DNA of 64,000 nt from Phellopilus nigrolimitatus (taxonomy: Eukaryota > Basidiomycota > Agaricomycetes > Hymenochaetales > Hymenochaetaceae), in the NCBI GenBank assembly GCA_021029095.1, contig JAJOHG010000035.1, positions 62,001 to 126,000 of the forward strand, in the 5' to 3' direction. The position numbers were made by a program, and so were the translations under genes. Below the pieces are notes generated by a model that was not told where the DNA came from, searched no databases, and saw only the letters and a program-made list of their open reading frames with translations. This document shows, in pieces, positions 23,057-33,093 of the stretch; positions within the stretch are counted from its first letter, which is position 1, and the number at the start of each line of letters is the position of its first letter.

Positions 23057-23148
23057 GTTACCTCATTGCGATTGCTTGTCACGTGTTCTTGGAAGTTCGC
23101 AAGGACGCTCTGTCTTGTTTTAACTTTCCGCACGCAACGACCATTAAC

Positions 23149-24947
23149 ATGTTCCATAATCGCCCCAGCATACGATCACTTCCGCCAGAGATCGTCGACA
23201 AGATTGCAAGGCTCCTGCTTCCTCGGCCCTCCACAGACATAGGAGGGAGATCGCTCTGCACTTTATCGCAGGCTGATGAGAATGTGTTGGACTTGGTGAA
23301 CTTTGCGGAAACCTGCAGAGGATTCAGAGAAATATGTCTTCCGATTATATTCTCAAATATCCGTTTCAGCGGCGACAGAGCCGGAGTGTTCGCCGAGCGG
23401 TTGCGAGAAATGAAGATACGGGAGAACAATGTTAAACATATGTACGCACTTTCTCTTCTCGTTACTTGCTGCTTTCGATATCTTATGTAGTATTCAGGAC
23501 CATTGTCATACATGTAAGCTCCTTTGGAGAGTGGAGTCCTAGCCTCTTGTCTGGCCTGGAGATATTCAAAAACGTAAACACACTAGTCCTCGTGGGAGTC
23601 CCTATCTGTCAAGCAACGATGCGCGCACTCAAGTTCCTGCATAATATCAGAACATTATCCATCGATAGTATTCTCTCCCCTATTTTTCCAGCACATGCTA
23701 TGGCGCGCGATGAAGATTATGAGCTGATGCCGCCCCTGCGCACTCTCATCCTGGATGTCGATTGCTTTATACCAGAAGCGTATGCATTCGTCGCCTCACT
23801 TCTCAGGTCCATCCACGCAAGCCTCGAGGAGATAAATATACGATGTGGAGATTCAGATGACGTTGCGCCTGAATGGGGCTTCATCAAGGGGCTAAAATTG
23901 GATACAATAATCTTTCCCAGACTCAGAAACCTTCAGACTAACATCCTCTCTTTCTTTCCTTCATCGCTGTGGACATTCGTGATGGAGCACCGTGATACAA
24001 TTGAATATATCGAGGTCGAATGCAACGAAGCATGCAATCCCATCGCTCTGTGCTGGGTAGAATCCATCTGTGCAGGTGTAACAGATGAGAGGATTCCAGC
24101 CATGCCTGACGTCGAAGCAGTCGAGAAGAGAATGGTGGCGGTCGACCAATTTTCAGCTCGTTTCGAAGACTCTCGGCACTCGCTTTCCGATAACAAGATT
24201 CAGGCGCTGATGCTGTCACGTGGAGATTGCCATGGGAAGAAAACCAATAAAGTCCTCACGGAACTCAGCATTTCTTTAATACAATACGAGTCGAATCACG
24301 ACGATTGCAAGATTGAACTGCAATATCTTCTGCAGCCGCAATATGGCACGTTTGAGCGGCCTAGTTTCAGAAGCATAAGTACCTTGGCATTTCGCACACT
24401 TTACGAGCCGGAGGAATCCTTTTCGGAGCTCATGGTGTGTATTCAAAATAACCATTCCACAGTACTCCGTACTGACTGCATAATTTTCCTCGTGTACACC
24501 GGACTCAATTAGGGCTTGCTTTCGACGCTATGTAGTAAACATTTGCCCAACCTGCGCTCGATCGTCATTGACTGGGACACGCAGATGATGTGCTGGGCTC
24601 CGGACTCTCCACGCATCGGATGTCCGAATCCGGGGCCTACGTTGGACGATAATACGGGATGGGATCAGTGGGAGAAGCACAATTATTGCGCAGCAAAAGA
24701 CATCATCTCTGCGTTCATGGAGGCGTGCCCGAACGTCGAGCGGGTCGAGTGGCAACTCGCGCGCTTCGATTACTCGGATACGGAGACGAAGCACCACTCC
24801 TGGGTGTGGGTGCGGGATGCAATTTGCGATCTATCCGCGCCAGCGTGTACAATCGAGCGCGAAAGGGGCGAGACGCGACCGCGCGTATCTGTTGTAGGAA
24901 CACTGAGCGTTATAAAAGCACTAGAGACCTTTCCCTACACAGAGTAG
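23149..24947 (+). CDS. F-box protein with leucine-rich-type tail (family A, copy 1)
   Basis: Three exons. The N-terminus has a degenerate F-box (IRSLPPEIVDKIARLLL ... LDLVNFAETCRGFREICLP), expected to bind Skp1 in an SCF ubiquitin ligase. The rest (TLVLVGVPICQATMRALKFL, LRTLILDVDCF, ASLEEINIRCGD, LPNLRSIVIDWD) has the periodic leucine pattern of irregular LRRs that usually bind the substrate. Introns: after NNVKHM (GTACGC...TAG, about 23443-23491) and after SFSELM (GTGTGT...TAG, about 24434-24511). The stop is at 24947. It is a paralog of the 61.3-63.0 kb gene, with the same first-intron position and a matching C-terminal ACPNVERVEWQ block. The copia LTR lies just upstream and may have altered its promoter. 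Confidence 0.82.
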
Positions 24948-25321
24948 AGACGAACTGGACTAGGAGGGCAGATTCTGCCTATGTCAAAGAAATTCGCGGC
25001 AAATTATAAGTTGGAAGGGATCGAGGAGGGGGTGGGGGAGGTACGGTTGCAAGGAGACTTTCAGAACATTTTCTTCCGAACATGTATTTTCGTACGAGCT
25101 TGAACTTTGTGAAACTTGAGATAGCCGGAGAAATACTTTCACGGCCTTACGATACGTAAGCGATGGGTTCCGAGCGCGGCTATTCCGGCGCCGGCGCCCG
25201 AGCGCTCATGAGCGCCCAGCGCGGGCGTGTCTTCTTCCAATTCACACCACGTCGTCTTGTCGACGTCTGGCCCGACAACGGACCACGAACGGCCAAGGCA
25301 TAGACGTGGACAGCGAGTGCG
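24948..25321. other. spacer, no gene seen
   Basis: F-box 3' flank and presumed promoter of the truncated glycosyltransferase-like gene. The latter half is GC-rich. Confidence 0.4.
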
Positions 25322-25588
25322 ATGTCCAGCCTCCGCTGTTCGACTGCCATGCTGCGCTTCCCGCGCCGCTACCCGCTCATTTTCCTCGTCCTCCTCATCC
25401 CGCTCGCCCTCCTCCTCTACGCCAATTTCTGCCAGCTCAACGCCTGGGCGACCAACCTCATTGTGCCCATGACCCCCATCTTCGAACAGCCCGCGCTGCC
25501 CCCGCCCCTTCCAGCTACCAATGGCAGCAGCGAGCCCGACAAGATCCTGCTCGTCTCCGCGTTCTTCCCCCTCGCATCACATGGATAA
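25322..25588 (+). pseudogene. 5' remnant of a type II membrane glycosyltransferase-like gene
   Basis: Starts MSSLRCSTAMLRFPRRYPLI, followed by a single membrane anchor (FLVLLIPLALLLYANFC), a Pro-rich stem and EPDKILLVSAFFPLA. That is the start of a beta-strand seen at the beginning of catalytic domains in fungal Golgi-type WlaTC/HtrL-like glycosyltransferases. Coding sequence then stops abruptly (SHG, stop at 25588). The DNA from about 25571 onward matches a dispersed repeat also present near 16.3 kb, so the gene lost its 3' part at the repeat boundary. GC content and codon use fall sharply there. The family assignment is tentative; the truncation is well supported. Confidence 0.55.
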
Positions 25589-25760
25589 TCTTTGCGAGGC
25601 TGTTGACGACCAGTCCCCATTAAGCTTAGCCAAGAATCGTCCGGGAAGCTGAATCGCGAGTGGCTACCTCTATCATTGTTCATAAGCATTTCGACCTCAC
25701 ATATCCTACGGACTCGTGCATTTTTTAATATGCAAATCGCAGTAACATACCCTTAGCTTT
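25571..25760 (+). repeat. dispersed repeat segment, copy 2
   Basis: 25571-25654 matches 16283-16364 and 25663-25760 matches 16737-16800 plus a few more bases, with the ~370 bp lying between them at 16 kb missing here. The left edge coincides with the break in the glycosyltransferase-like gene. Confidence 0.65.
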
Positions 25761-26750
25761 CGATAATTTGTGGGTATAAAGAATAATCAGTCGTGCACAA
25801 ACTATCAATAGATTCCCAGAGACTCCCATCAATTGTTATTCGGATCTATATTTTGATCACTGAGTAGCTAAACGCGTGACAATAACTACAGGAAAATGTT
25901 TCCTAAGGACAGTCGGGAAAACAAAATACTCTGAACTATGGCGAGCTAACAGTAGAGCTAATGAGCGCGGCTTAAAAGGAACGGATCTGTCTACTCGGTT
26001 TTAACTCCACTCCAGTCAGGCCGATTACGCCTGCTGTCGGGAATTCCGACATCTTTGAAAGTTCAATCTGTTTTCGATATCGGAGAAGACGTGCCTGAGA
26101 GATGGCAGAGAGGCTCAACATCAAAAAGCCATCATATATATTGCCAATAATATAATAATGGGTTATATCTGTGCTCAACTTAGACGCCGTCGGTGCGGTT
26201 TGAGCCCCTTAAAATATTCATCCTTTCAGGTACACGTACAGATACAACCTCCTAGTACTTGAGGTTCTCCAGGTGTCCGCTTTGCAAGTACCGTCAAGTA
26301 AGAAATATTATCCTACCAAGCTACATTTTCTCTCTTTAGGAGCGATTGCAAACTAGTAGCAAAATAATCAGTCAGTTGAGGCCCTATCTTTGTGCTCCTC
26401 TTCTCGTTTCTCGTATTATCGATACTACGGACCTGCTATTCAGCAATGCAATTTGCTTTGCACGCTTCTTTGCGTTATGAACCTTTGCGACAGCTACCGG
26501 AATCACGTACGAGCTTCTGCATACATGGGTCATATAATTGCACTGGCGATACCAAGAAGTCGCAACTCGCACAATTCCTGTAGGAAGAGACCACCTACGT
26601 GAGACGCAAACCTCTCTCTGCTTCTCGGAAAGCTCGACCTACGGCTCTGCGCTCCAGACAGATCCTGACCTCAAGCAAACCTGAGCAAACAGGCTTACGA
26701 GGAGCAAACTTCAATAACATTCAGGTTCACGCACACCTAGAGCAAATCAT
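25761..26750. other. AT-rich spacer, no gene seen
   Basis: About 1 kb without supported coding signal. It may be a continuation of the repeat that truncated the upstream gene, but no second copy of this stretch is in the window. Confidence 0.4.
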
Positions 26751-27152
26751 ATGGGCGCATTGCTATACTTCTTCGTCCTCGTTTTCGTGTCGCTGACTGG
26801 GCGTGCAGCCGCCTCGTCACACGTCTCTCGCCCACGGCGGCTTTCCCGCCCGGCTGAGAATGCCAGTCAATTTGATGAGAAGGAGGAGATAGAGGAGCAG
26901 CGCGCTCGCGCATTCGAGCTAGAGAGCGACGATTATCTTAGTCTGCCAATGTTCCGCGTGCGCCGGTCACTTTTCGTTCCTGAGGCTAAAGCAGTCGGCG
27001 TCAATGAGCCGGACCCGCCTGTAAAAGGCGCCACAAGCAGGAATGGACGGATGAAGCTGACATTGGTTATTCCGGGTGACGAAGTATGTAATTCACAAAT
27101 ATTCAAGGAAAGCATTTCGCTTACCAACCCTTTATTGGGATTAGAATTTTAA
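26751..27152 (+). CDS. small candidate secreted protein
   Basis: Starts MGALLYFFVLVFVSLTG with RAAAS following, a plausible signal peptide. The remaining ~105 residues are charged, with an acidic EEIEEQRARAFELESDDYL stretch, no recognisable domain and no cysteine-rich pattern. A GTATGT at about 27082 could be a splice donor, in which case the frame to 27152 is intron read-through and the gene continues. I do not recognise the protein. Confidence 0.4.
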   Translation: MGALLYFFVLVFVSLTGRAAASSHVSRPRRLSRPAENASQFDEKEEIEEQRARAFELESDDYLSLPMFRVRRSLFVPEAKAVGVNEPDPPVKGATSRNGRMKLTLVIPGDEVCNSQIFKESISLTNPLLGLEF

Positions 27153-28049
27153 AAAGCGTCCAAACGCCGTCACATTCCGCCACCCATTCTATCTAGAGCC
27201 CTCTATGCAGTCTCGAGCATCGCATGCCGCCACATCTCCTCATAGCCTCGCCCCGACGAAACTCAACCCGTCCCCTCTGACAAGCACAAGCAGAACGAGG
27301 CTGATAAAACCCAGGGAGATGGCGAAGTCGCTGGGCGCGAGTGGTATAAGAGCGCCTTTTTCTGGTAGCGTGGCTGGTATGCACATGCGTGGGCGAGCCG
27401 CTGGGGTGCGTGTGAGCATCGAGAAGGTTGAGAGCCAGTGGCGCGCGGGGGTTGGGATGGTTGGTTACCCCTGATGTGCACTTTGCGAACAAGCACTTGT
27501 TAGCTTGTGGGTGGTAAGTATAGAAGGGGGTAGCTAACTATGCGCGTTGAAATTTCGGTGCAAAGGGACATTTGTGTTAACGCGCATACATTATTGCAAT
27601 ATTTGAGGGACACATGGACCATCACAGACGCTAACATTATTCGGGTTTCTACATACTTTGCGAGCAATTTTCTTCTTTTCAAACCTCTTTTTTTTTGTAA
27701 GATATTTCCTACTTTTCTTAAAGTATTAGAGGACTATGTACATACATAGCATTTATATAGACAGCTCGTGACATTGTAATGGACGCATTTTCGTTATATC
27801 AATTATATTTGTGAAGCTGGTGGCTCGAATAAATATATATAGATCTTACAATGTTTGATTTTGGCCAATAAATGATACATAGGCGCCCTAGAACACGCAA
27901 AATACTGCGCCTTTGACGTCTGTCATTACATTTCCACGCATCAATTATACAAAATCTACTGGCGTAAATGTCTCTCGCATTCTCGGGATATTTGCGCACG
28001 CATTTTCATTCTCCCGTTCCCTTATACTATGTAGGGTCGGATTTGGGGC
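27153..28049. other. intergenic, no supported gene
   Basis: A GC-rich part (27190-27490) has overlapping frames on both strands, none convincing. The rest is AT-rich. Confidence 0.4.
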
Positions 28050-28694
28050 GGTACGGGAAGTCCGGGGGGACGATGCTGTTTCTGACGTTTTCTGTGAGGA
28101 AGACGATGCGCCGTGCGTTGTCTACGTCGCTTGCACCCTTGATTTGACTCTGTCGTAAGTAAATAGCATGTCAGCGCTCGGTTTCTGTACGACACCGGTC
28201 CTTGAAATAAAAATCTCTCGAGAGGATAAGGGAGCTGCGATGAGGAGAAAGGAAATGTTTGATAAATACGATATGAGAGGAAAGAGTCCTCGCCTCAAAG
28301 AAGACAGCGAGTCGTATCTGACTCTGCAGTGCCTGCGCGGGTGAAGCATGATTACGGACAACCGTATATGTGCCTTTTACGGTCCGTGTCTACGCAACGG
28401 TCAATTCCAATCTGCGACCCAGAATAATGCAACCGCCACACGTACATGTACATCTTCCTTCCTCTCGGCAGTAGACTCTTCCCAGATCACGTTGGCCTCC
28501 GTCATCGGCACACGCATGCTCATCATCCTCGACTTAAACTGCGCGCGGGAGATGTTCTCGCCCTTAACTTGTATGTGCGTGCTGAACACAAATGTGCTCT
28601 CGAAAGCCGCATCGAAGCCATCCGCCGTGTAGAGCACAGACGGTTTAGTCAATCACGTCCTGCTTTGTATTCACGTTCTTGTCGGGGAACATGG
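28050..28694 (-). pseudogene. decayed copy of the 29.3-30.2 kb NTF2-like gene
   Basis: Homologous blocks are FDAAFESTFVFS, SRAQFKSRMMSMRVPMTEAN and, further on, NARRIVFLTENVRNSIVPPD. They correspond to FHASFESAFAPA, RNEFKSRIMSMRAPMTSADV and DPRRIVSLTETVEDSHVPAY of the intact neighbour. A stop and a frame change separate the presumed start (MFPDKNVNTKQ, about 28692) from the first block. The splice donor expected after FFEAR (near 28300) reads GA rather than GT, and most of the middle exon is unrecognisable. A diverged tandem duplicate that looks non-functional. Confidence 0.6.
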
Positions 28695-29338
28695 TAACTT
28701 GTGTAGTATGTGTTTCCAGAAATATCTAGCAGTGTTTTCGGATATTTTGTGGCGAGAATCGTGTTCCAACTTAAAGCTAACGACACATACGCATCGAGAC
28801 GAGACAGATAGACCAGAAACATTCCGGAGTAAAAGGCAGGCATAGCGGTCATATTTCTAAGGTGCTGGCGTAGTCTGAGCTCGCAGAGGGCTTGAGCTAG
28901 CGGCCTCGCCTTTTCGTGCTGGGCAGAAGAAAGCATTCAGGGCTACAGATTTGAGATTTTGTGTTTTGATGTTCGCCACCTCCCGAGGGAGTCGGCTCCA
29001 ATCCCAGTGCATCATTCTGGCCTTCGGACACTAAGACAGAGATTAAGCGAGACTCAACACACAGGATGGAAGACGTGACGTTCTGGAGCCAAAGGGTTGC
29101 GGAAGAGACGTGGGCAGGCCGCAAAACAGCTTGTAAATTACATACTCCGGCTTCTCCCGATACCTTTTCAAGTCCGCAGGCTCGGCGCGCGCATTCACCT
29201 CAAATTTTGATAAAACTTAATCATGTGAATGCTCGAGCAGTAAAAATACATGGCTTCAAAAGTATGCAGAGTAGAGTTTGCGAAGTCCATTGATGAGCTC
29301 CTCCTATTCCGTACAACCACGAGGGATCAAAAGCTCCT
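28695..29338. other. spacer between tandem copies, no gene seen
   Basis: Short frames only. It should hold the promoter of the decayed copy. Confidence 0.4.
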
Positions 29339-30159
29339 TCACTTCTTCTCATCGTTGTCCTGCGGGTCGGACTGCACCACCTCGTCCGGGTCCGGATCTG
29401 GATGGGCATTTCTCGCATTCTGCTCGGCGGGGTTGGCGACGGGTCGGTGCGGGAAGTACGCGGGGACGTGGCTGTCCTCGACGGTCTCCGTGAGGGAAAC
29501 AATGCGGCGCGGGTCGTCTTCGCCGGCGGAATCACCCGGCTCGACTCTGGAAAGAAAGGGGAAAGTCAGTGTCATAAGCAGGTTCTTTTCGTAAAAACCG
29601 TAAGGAGGTATGGAGATGAAGGAGAGATGAATCTACGGAAGAACAGGGAAAGACCCGCAAAGTGTCCAGGGATAGGAAGAATATGCAGAGATATGGGAAG
29701 AAAGAGACGCACCTGGCATTAAAGGTAATGACGCGCTTCATCTGCGCGGGGGCGGCACGCAAGCGGAACTTCAGCGAGCGAACAACCGTCCAGGAACCCG
29801 ACACCGTTCCTCGAGCCTGTGTCACAGTCGCAATGCAGGTCAAACACAATTAGCAATCGACTCGAATTCCTCGTAGATTACGCCATTACACGTACCTCTT
29901 CCTCCTCCACGGTGTTCAAATCCTCCCATTTCACGTCTGCCGACGTCATCGGCGCGCGCATGCTCATAATTCTCGATTTGAACTCATTGCGCTCGACCTC
30001 CTCGCCGTTGAGCCGCACGTGTGCGCAGGCGGGCGCGAAGGCACTCTCGAATGAGGCGTGGAAGGCATCCTCGGTGGGAGCGGTGTAGAGCGCAGAAAGG
30101 CGCTCACGGGTCCATTCCTTCAAATCTGGTTTCGCGCTTGCATTGGTGTTGGAAGACAT
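29339..30159 (-). CDS. small conserved fungal protein, NTF2/SnoaL-like fold suspected
   Basis: Three exons give about 190 residues. Start MSSNTNASAKP (30159), then FHASFESAFAPACAHVRLNG, EFKSRIMSMRAPMTSADVKW, GTVSGSWTVVRSLKFRLRAA, RRIVSLTETVED, and an acidic tail ending DEKK (29339). Introns (GTACGT...ACAG and GTGCGT...CCAG) keep the frame. The order of helix, FSP-like motif, N-G turn and curved strands suggests a cone-shaped NTF2-like fold of the kind found in SnoaL-type proteins, but this rests on pattern only and no catalytic residues can be named. A degenerate tandem copy lies just downstream. No signal peptide, so probably intracellular. Confidence 0.65.
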
Positions 30160-30706
30160 GATGGTGGTGGTGTTTGTGCTGGAAACGTAGCGAGATGAAT
30201 GGGAAGTTATAGCAGTCCTCGTTGTGAGGCGTACACGTAGTCTGGAACTAGCAGTAGTGCTGGATACAAGGGCTCGAATCATTCGGAGTGTTGAACAGGC
30301 ATAGTTGCATTTACAAAATAAAGTAATGACGACTGTTGACGATGACGCAACCAGCATCGGCCGACGGGATTCGAGCCGGCTTACATAAGCTAAACATGCT
30401 CACATTTTGCTTCCGTCGCCGGGAGTCGGACTTGACTTCGACCTGGCAGAATTAGCAACGGGCGTAAGTGCTATGGGCTACGTGCGTCATCAGTTAAGAC
30501 ACTCAAGCAGAACGGGTCGTCGTGGTTAGGATGACAAGTGTTTGCAATCATAAGCAAACCGGTCAAGCATAAGTGTAATAATGGTAGCTCGCAATAGATT
30601 TTGTGAAACACATTTACATCAAGACAGTTACGTGTGTATACATCCTAGAGCAAGGATGTGAAAAAAGTTATCTTCGTGTTCCTGCGACTCGTTTCTAGCC
30701 TCAGCC
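30160..30706. other. spacer, no gene seen
   Basis: Holds the upstream region of the NTF2-like gene and the 3' flank of the LPMO gene. Nothing recognisable. Confidence 0.4.
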
Positions 30707-31675
30707 TCAAGGCCAGACAGCCGGGCCGGGTATAGCGTACGTCGTGACGTCCTGCTCGTCGTTGGCGTAGACGTCGATGATGATAGACGGGTCCGTTGCG
30801 CTGTATCCTCCGGGGAACTAAAAGAGAAAGACGCGCTTAGTACAATCTAAATCTTAAAAGAGGCGGACGAACATTGACGGTCGGCCCTGGGCTCCCGCTT
30901 CCGCCCCCGGTGACGGTCAGCTGCGCGCACTCCGGGTAGAACTGCGGCTGGTCCGCGCCCGAGTGGATCGCAAGCAGCTCGTGGCGGATCATATAGTTGC
31001 CCGAAGGTAGCTCTGACGGGATCGTTGACGTCCACGAAGAGTTGTCTGCGACGAGCTCGCCCATGCCCCAGTATCCGTCCCCAACCGTCCCGCTCAGCAA
31101 GCCTGCCTGGTCGATCTTGAACCAGTCAAGCGAGGAAGGCGATGCGGAGGAGCACGAGCCGCCGCAATTCTGTTGCGTGCAGCATTCAATAGGCGGACAA
31201 GTAAAAAAATGTGTAGGAAAAGGAAGGCTCACAGCCATGTAGACCATGACGGGCCCGATCGTGTGCGGCCACGGGTTGTTCCAGAACGCGGTGATTGACG
31301 AGCCCGCGGCGACGGTCGCGGTCAGCTGCGGATCCGTGACAGTCCCAGGGTCGTTGCACGCAAGGTTCGAATCCGAGACGGACGTGATCGGGTTGTATCT
31401 GTGAATACACAAACACGCCAATAGCTCAATAGAGAAAGAGAAGGGCAATTAAGGATTCCATACGTCGCCCATTGCCGCTGGATGGACGTCTGCCCCGTGG
31501 GCGTGTCGTATGCTGTAAAGCCGTGGTAGTACGTGCCGGCGTTTTCGTACAGCAGAACACCGCCTTTTCAGGGAAATTTAAGCTACGGACGAACAATGTT
31601 GGAAAAGGAAAACACACCATGGGCGGCGACGCTCGAGGCAGCAGCAAGGGCGAGAGAGAGCTGAAGCAGCATCAT
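30707..31675 (-). CDS. AA9 lytic polysaccharide monooxygenase (secreted, copper-dependent)
   Basis: Oxidative cleavage of cellulose or hemicellulose outside the cell. Start MMLLQLSLALAAASSVAA, a signal peptide cleaved before His19, giving the mature N-terminus HGGVLLYENAGTYYHGF, the first ligand of the copper histidine brace. The second brace histidine is in PWPHTIGPVMVYMA. The axial tyrosine and its partner glutamine are in ADQPQFYPECAQLTVTGGG. Other family blocks: FKIDQAGLL, ELPSGNYMIRHELLAIHSG and FPGGYSATDPSI near the C-terminus, ending GPAVWP (stop 30707). Four short introns; the first splits the codon after the mature His (CAT G|GTGTGT). There is no CBM1 module or linker, so it is a single-domain enzyme of about 240 residues. 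All active-site residues are present. Confidence 0.93.
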
Positions 31676-32614
31676 TGATGTTTTTCTTAACTCCAAGTGG
31701 TTTCGTGCTGGGACGTGTCGGTGAGGAACAGTGTCGCAGCGCGCAAGCCTTTAATTTATAGGCAGGGATCTGCGGAACTAACCATGCAGCTGAAGGCTCT
31801 AGTTTTCCGAGAAATCTGCGCACGGCACTTCGTCTCGCTGATCCGGCACACTTGCAGCGTCATATGTTCACCGGGGACATATGTCGGATTATCACAGATG
31901 CCTGTCGAGCTAGTACACTTGATGGAATCCTATAGCGAAGACCAGGAATACAGGCACAAACTAGCTCTGTCTCTGGTATTCGATTCGAACGTACTGTCTT
32001 TAGGCGAAGACTGCCGTACCTTTTCCGCATAGCTACTGGGTGGGGAAATGAGACGCGAGCTGCGGATGCTGCCGAGAAATAGTCATGAATTGTCGAAGTT
32101 CTCAAGAATTATATACACGATTGCGCTGTAGCCTGTATTAGACTGCCGTAAATATAAGCGAGAGTATGAATAGCACCTTTTCCCAGAGGTTATTCCAAGT
32201 TATCCCGAGCTACCGTGATGTGTGGTACACTGTGACCTGAGAGTTGGGAAATACACAGGCGGAAAGTAGTAGAAAGAGCTAGAAACAGATCGTTCAGATC
32301 GTGTAATCCGCGTAGACGGCTTCCGGTGTATGTGATAGCAGAGCGTCAACCACGCCGCCGAGAAACATCAAGCATTCTGTATCCGCCGTACTTCTTGAGA
32401 GAAACAGTCAAACGTGACCTATCTTCAGGCTATATAGTAGTTGCAGATAGTATGTCACCACCTGTGAGAGTTGAAAGAATACCTGCAGAGGATCGCAGTG
32501 AGTAAGCTTAAATACAAATGATAAAATCTGCGAACCTAGCTAGGTGCAAGCTACAGAAGCCATCTGCCCCGTTCTAACTAGCGTCGAAAGGTAGATATCT
32601 CCCTCCATCATATC
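31676..32614. other. intergenic, no gene seen
   Basis: LPMO upstream region. Short frames only, including one at 31697-32032 (+) that I cannot support. Confidence 0.4.
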
Positions 32615-33093
32615 CTATCCCAGTTCCATCCACATCTGATCGTGCGTCAGGAACAGCTGCCTTTCCTTGTCCGCGTCGTACACGCACATCTTGGTCTTGT
32701 CGAGACGTGCTTCTGAAAACCCGGGCCAGCGAAGCACATAGACGACTCGAAGAGAATGACCTGCCCTCCAAGATAAGTGACAGTGGCCAGACAGCTACGC
32801 ATGATTACTCCAAGCATGTACAGACGGGCTGGTTCATTTTCGAATCGTGAAGGGATGCCGTCCAGGAGACTCTCGGTACGAATCCTAGACAGTCGTATGC
32901 CTATACTTATGAACGAAGCTACAGCGGATCGTGTATCTTTTAAAATCTGCCGATTGGCGAAGAAACCATCTTGGAGAAGGTAAAGCATTTCATCGCCAAT
33001 ATCAGGAAAGACCAGTACGGCGACGGCGTCGAGGTTGGCCTCTAGACATAAGTGAGTGAGCTTCTCGAGTTCTAGAACTCCATTCCTACGCAC
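32615..33093 (-). CDS. hypothetical protein fragment
   Basis: A frame from 33093 (LEKLTHLCLEANLDAVAVLV, RIRTESLLDGIPSRFENEPA, LGVIMRSCLATVTYLGGQ) and a second frame from about 32735 to 32615 (RLDKTKMCVYDADKERQLFL, ending DQMWMELG) both have coding-like composition. They would need a splice or frameshift near 32740 to join; I see no clean GT-AG pair. I do not recognise the family. It could be the 3' part of a larger gene. Confidence 0.3.

Larger units (their letters stand above)
17453..23061 (-). mobile_element. complete Ty1/copia LTR retrotransposon with target-site duplication
   Basis: The element spans 17458-23056, is read on the minus strand, and is flanked by the 5 bp direct repeat GTTAC at 17453-17457 and 23057-23061. 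It has two 498 bp LTRs, a primer-binding site beside the 5' LTR, a purine tract beside the 3' LTR and a single uninterrupted Gag-Pol frame. Integrase precedes reverse transcriptase, which defines the copia order. LTRs that look identical by eye and an open frame suggest a recent and possibly still active insertion. Confidence 0.96.

Noticed and set aside
22894..23490. An upstream start at 22894 extending the F-box frame into the LTR
   Set aside because: The extra 85 residues are LTR sequence shared with the other LTR; the F-box paralog starts at the position equivalent to 23149.
27193..27496. Overlapping minus-strand frames near 27.3 kb
   Set aside because: No start context, splice signals or recognisable product in any of the frames.
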